Source: Bacteroidales bacterium (GTDB taxonomy: Bacteria > Bacteroidota > Bacteroidia > Bacteroidales > UBA932). Taken from it: a DNA stretch of 8,032 nucleotides. Below are positions 5,961 through 8,032 of the stretch, piece after piece (position 1 is the first letter of the stretch; every line of letters starts with the position of its first letter). The notes below the pieces were generated by a model, which was given only the letters and a program-made list of their open reading frames with translations, was not told the origin of the DNA and made no database searches. Made by a program: the position numbers and the translations under genes. The stretch covers positions 1 through 8,032 of the forward strand of contig JAFROA010000109.1 of assembly GCA_017429885.1 (NCBI GenBank), in the 5' to 3' direction.

Positions 5961-7670
5961 ATGAGACAGATCATCGAATGCGTGCCAAACTTCAGCGAGG
6001 GACGTGACAAGGGGGTTATCGACCAGATAGTGAAGGCGATAGGTTCTGTAGAAGGTGTAAAAGTCCTGGATGTGGATCCGGGCGAGGCGACAAACCGGAC
6101 GGTCGTGACTTTCGTCGGGGAGCCTGAGGCTGTTCTGGAGGGCGCATTCCAAGGGGTAAGGAAGTCAGCTGAGGTGATAGACATGCGAAAGCATCACGGA
6201 GCGCATCCCCGCTCAGGCGGGTGCGACGTGCTGCCGCTTGTGCCGGTCTCGGGGATAAGCCTCGAGGAGTGTGCGGTACTCGCCAGGGGACTGGCCGAGA
6301 GGATATTCAAAGAATTGGGAATCCCCTGCTACTGCTACGAGGCCGCCGCTTTCAAACCGGAGAGGAAAAATCTTGCTGTCTGCAGGGCTGGCGAATATGA
6401 GGCCCTGCCGGAGAAGATTGCCGATCCCGCCCGACGGCCTGATTTCAGTCCATCGGAGTTTAACGACACGGTGGCCCGCTGCGGAGCCATCAATGTGGGA
6501 GCCAGGAACTTCCTTGTCGCGGTCAACTTCAATCTCAACACCACCTCGACCCGCAGGGCGATGGCCGTGGCGTTCGATGTCCGGGAGAAAGGCCGCAAAG
6601 CCCGTGAGGGAGGCTCCTTGACAGGAAAGCTCCTCAAAGACGCCGACGGGAACCAGATCTGGATCCCCGGCACCCTCAAAGGCTGCAAGGCGATAGGCTG
6701 GTACATAGATGAATACGGGATCGCTCAAGTGTCGATGAACATCACAGACATCGCCGCCACCCCGCTCCACATTGCCTATGAGGAGGTTTGCAGGGCTGCC
6801 GCGGCGAGAGGTCTTAAAGTGACCGGGACGGAGATTGTCGGCCTGGTGCCGAAGAGTGTCCTGATGGATGCCGGAAAGTATTATCTGGAAAAACAAAAAA
6901 GGTCCCTTGGCATCTCTGACGATGAGATCATGAAAATAGCTGTCAAGTCAATGAGCCTTGACGACCTCCGGCCTTTTAATCCGAGGGAGAAAGTAATCGA
7001 GTACCTTATGGCGGATCCTGAGGAAGTGGCTGAGAAAGAGAGGCTTGTCAGGATGAGCCTGAAAAGTTTCGCCGCCGAGACAGCCTCCGAGTCTCCCGCC
7101 CCGGGAGGAGGCTCCATATCCGCCTATATGGGCGCTCTCGGAGCCGCTCTGGGGACAATGGTTGCCAACCTATCAGCCCACAAGAGGGGCTGGGACGATC
7201 GCTGGAAGGAGTTCTCGGACTGGGCGGAGAAAGGCCAGGCGATCATGAGCGAACTCGTCGGACTCGTGGACGAGGACACCGCCGCTTTCGACAAGATAAT
7301 GGCCGCATTCGGCCTCCCGAAGGGTACCGAAGAGGAGAAAGCTGCCAGGGCTCAAGCCATTGAGGAGGCCACGCTTTTCGCCTCCCAGGTACCTCTGCGC
7401 ACGATGAAGGCTTCATTCAAAGCCTTCGAGATAGCAAGGGCCATGGCATCCGAAGGCAATCCGAATTCAGTGTCAGACGCAGGGGTCGGGACGCTGGCCG
7501 CAAGGAGCGCGGTCCTCGGAGCCTGCCTCAACGTCAAGATCAATGCTGTCGGGCTGAAAGACCAAGTTAAAGCCTCCGCGTTGATAGCTGAGGCTGAGGA
7601 GATCGCGGCAAAAGCGATCAGGGAGGAGAGTGAGATTTTGGAAATAGTCAACGGAAAGATAAATGGATAA
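5961..7670 (+). CDS. ftcD: Bifunctional glutamate formimidoyltransferase / formimidoyl-THF cyclodeaminase
   Basis: At 569 residues this is a full-length FtcD. It transfers the formimino group from N-formimino-L-glutamate, made in histidine breakdown, to tetrahydrofolate, releasing glutamate. It then deaminates the product to 5,10-methenyl-THF plus ammonia. Residues 1-180 are the N-terminal formiminotransferase subdomain, beginning IIECVPNFSEGRD. The catalytic-loop motif HHGAHPRSGGCDVLPLVPV (78-96) contains H82, which agrees in number with the catalytic histidine of the mammalian enzyme. The C-terminal formiminotransferase subdomain covers about 181-330. The cyclodeaminase is at about 362-566, opening with SFAAETASESPAPGGGSISA (369-388), with the DEDTAAFDKI helix (437-446) and VSDAGVGTLAA (503-513). 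The cytoplasmic enzyme normally forms a ring of dimers that channels the intermediate. Its last 8 bases overlap the start of hutU (ATGGATAA), so translational coupling is likely. Confidence 0.96.
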   Translation: MRQIIECVPNFSEGRDKGVIDQIVKAIGSVEGVKVLDVDPGEATNRTVVTFVGEPEAVLEGAFQGVRKSAEVIDMRKHHGAHPRSGGCDVLPLVPVSGISLEECAVLARGLAERIFKELGIPCYCYEAAAFKPERKNLAVCRAGEYEALPEKIADPARRPDFSPSEFNDTVARCGAINVGARNFLVAVNFNLNTTSTRRAMAVAFDVREKGRKAREGGSLTGKLLKDADGNQIWIPGTLKGCKAIGWYIDEYGIAQVSMNITDIAATPLHIAYEEVCRAAAARGLKVTGTEIVGLVPKSVLMDAGKYYLEKQKRSLGISDDEIMKIAVKSMSLDDLRPFNPREKVIEYLMADPEEVAEKERLVRMSLKSFAAETASESPAPGGGSISAYMGALGAALGTMVANLSAHKRGWDDRWKEFSDWAEKGQAIMSELVGLVDEDTAAFDKIMAAFGLPKGTEEEKAARAQAIEEATLFASQVPLRTMKASFKAFEIARAMASEGNPNSVSDAGVGTLAARSAVLGACLNVKINAVGLKDQVKASALIAEAEEIAAKAIREESEILEIVNGKING

Positions 7671-8032
7671 GTTTCAGGAAGAGATACTTGCCGGAATCCC
7701 TCAGGACAGGCTTCCCGATCCGAAACCTTACGACAGGGAGATCAACCATGCACCGAAGCGAAAAGACATCCTCTCAAAGGAGCAGAAGGAACTAGCGCTC
7801 AAGAACGCCCTGAGGTATTTTCCAGAGAGATTCCATGCGGAACTGGCTCCTGAGTTCGCCAAGGAGTTAAAGGACTACGGGCGCGTTTACATGTACCGCT
7901 TCCATCTGATTAAGGACGGCGTGAAAACGGCCGCCACCGATTATACCGAAGAAAACACCTACCGTTTCGTCCCGTCGGAGCCCGGCGAATACTGCGTGCG
8001 GCTCTTTGCGCGGAACCGGAACAAGAAGGGCA
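7663..8032 (+). CDS. hutU: Urocanate hydratase, N-terminal 80 residues only, joined in frame to an unrelated tail
   Basis: The frame begins at the ATG of the ATGGATAA overlap with ftcD and is open for 123 codons to the right edge. Residues 1-80 are clearly urocanate hydratase of the Bacteroidetes type: a KPYDREINHAPKRKDIL block (21-37), LALKNALRYFPERFHAELAPEF (44-65) and KELKDYGRVYMYRF (67-80). In the family this is followed by an RP-type continuation and then the NAD-binding region of a roughly 670-residue enzyme that converts urocanate to imidazolone propionate, two steps before the FtcD substrate. Here residues 81-123 do not resemble HutU at all. The gene is thus partial, and either chimeric or broken. 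The hutU identity of the first 240 bp is firm from both sequence and the ftcD context. Confidence 0.82.
   Translation, partial: MDKFQEEILAGIPQDRLPDPKPYDREINHAPKRKDILSKEQKELALKNALRYFPERFHAELAPEFAKELKDYGRVYMYRFHLIKDGVKTAATDYTEENTYRFVPSEPGEYCVRLFARNRNKKG
7903..8032 (+). other. Probable foreign segment fused to hutU (assembly chimera or recombination junction)
   Basis: Starting at residue 81 of the hutU frame, the translation becomes HLIKDGVKTAATDY, then a stretch ending EPGEYCVRLFARNRNKKG. This looks like the edge of an Ig-like or three-tyrosine-type beta-sandwich module (an aliphatic strand, KDG turn, PGEY turn, VRLFARN strand), seen in surface or polysaccharide-related proteins. Codon choice shifts as well: the tail uses GGC for all glycines and CGG for three of four arginines, while the HutU part before it uses mainly GGA/GGG and AGG/AGA. 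The exact breakpoint is between about 7880 and 7905, because YxYRF could belong to either side. Confidence 0.6.

Noticed and set aside
6213..6896. Long minus-strand frame (227 codons) opposite ftcD
   Set aside because: It is antisense to the conserved formiminotransferase region. Its openness follows from the codon composition of ftcD, and the translation resembles nothing.
7663..7670. ATGGATAA overlap as a programmed frameshift fusing FtcD and HutU
   Set aside because: The 8-bp stop/start overlap is an ordinary coupling arrangement. There is no slippery run, and FtcD already has its full family length.
1..8032. CRISPR array, IS element, tRNA or rRNA genes, or phage genes
   Set aside because: No regularly spaced direct repeats, transposase or integrase motifs, terminal inverted repeats or cloverleaf-like sequences were noticed on reading either strand.

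Overview
The window reads as bacterial DNA of moderate GC content and fits Bacteroidales best. Supporting this are an AT-rich leader with a TAnnTTTG-like box and no clear Shine-Dalgarno sequences, a bifunctional FtcD next to urocanate hydratase, and protein families typical of gut Bacteroidetes (DUF418 membrane protein, NahK-like kinase, Tat-exported dipeptide epimerase). No rRNA or marker gene is present, so the genus is not called. Genes are cut at both edges, so this could be a whole short contig, although the sequence alone cannot prove that.

Layout. Positions 1-965 (minus strand) hold the first 321 residues of a DUF418/YeiB-type membrane protein. A 67-bp AT-rich divergent spacer (966-1032) separates it from a tightly packed plus-strand operon that fills the rest of the window: a NahK-like sugar kinase (1033-2133), a Tat-signal L-Ala-D/L-Glu-type dipeptide epimerase (2138-3328), a membrane-anchored transglutaminase-like protein (3341-4783), a Gate-domain multi-pass membrane protein (4788-5927), bifunctional formiminotransferase-cyclodeaminase FtcD (5961-7670), and the beginning of urocanate hydratase HutU (from 7663). 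Gaps are 4, 12, 4 and 33 bp, followed by an 8-bp overlap, so one transcript is likely. No mobile elements, RNA genes, CRISPR arrays or convincing terminators were seen. No stretch over 300 bp lacks a gene.

How the genes may work together (inference). The first four operon genes look like a salvage module for cell-wall fragments: an envelope cysteine-type peptidase or amidase candidate, an exported epimerase for L-Ala-D-Glu-like dipeptides, a permease candidate and an amino-sugar kinase candidate. The last two genes belong to histidine degradation, in which FtcD releases glutamate from formiminoglutamate. Both halves could therefore converge on glutamate.

A caution for users: the HutU reading frame matches the family only to about residue 80. 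From about 7903 to the end it changes abruptly to an unrelated, beta-sandwich-like sequence with different codon use. This is probably an assembly chimera at the sequence end, and the last 130 bp should not be trusted as HutU.
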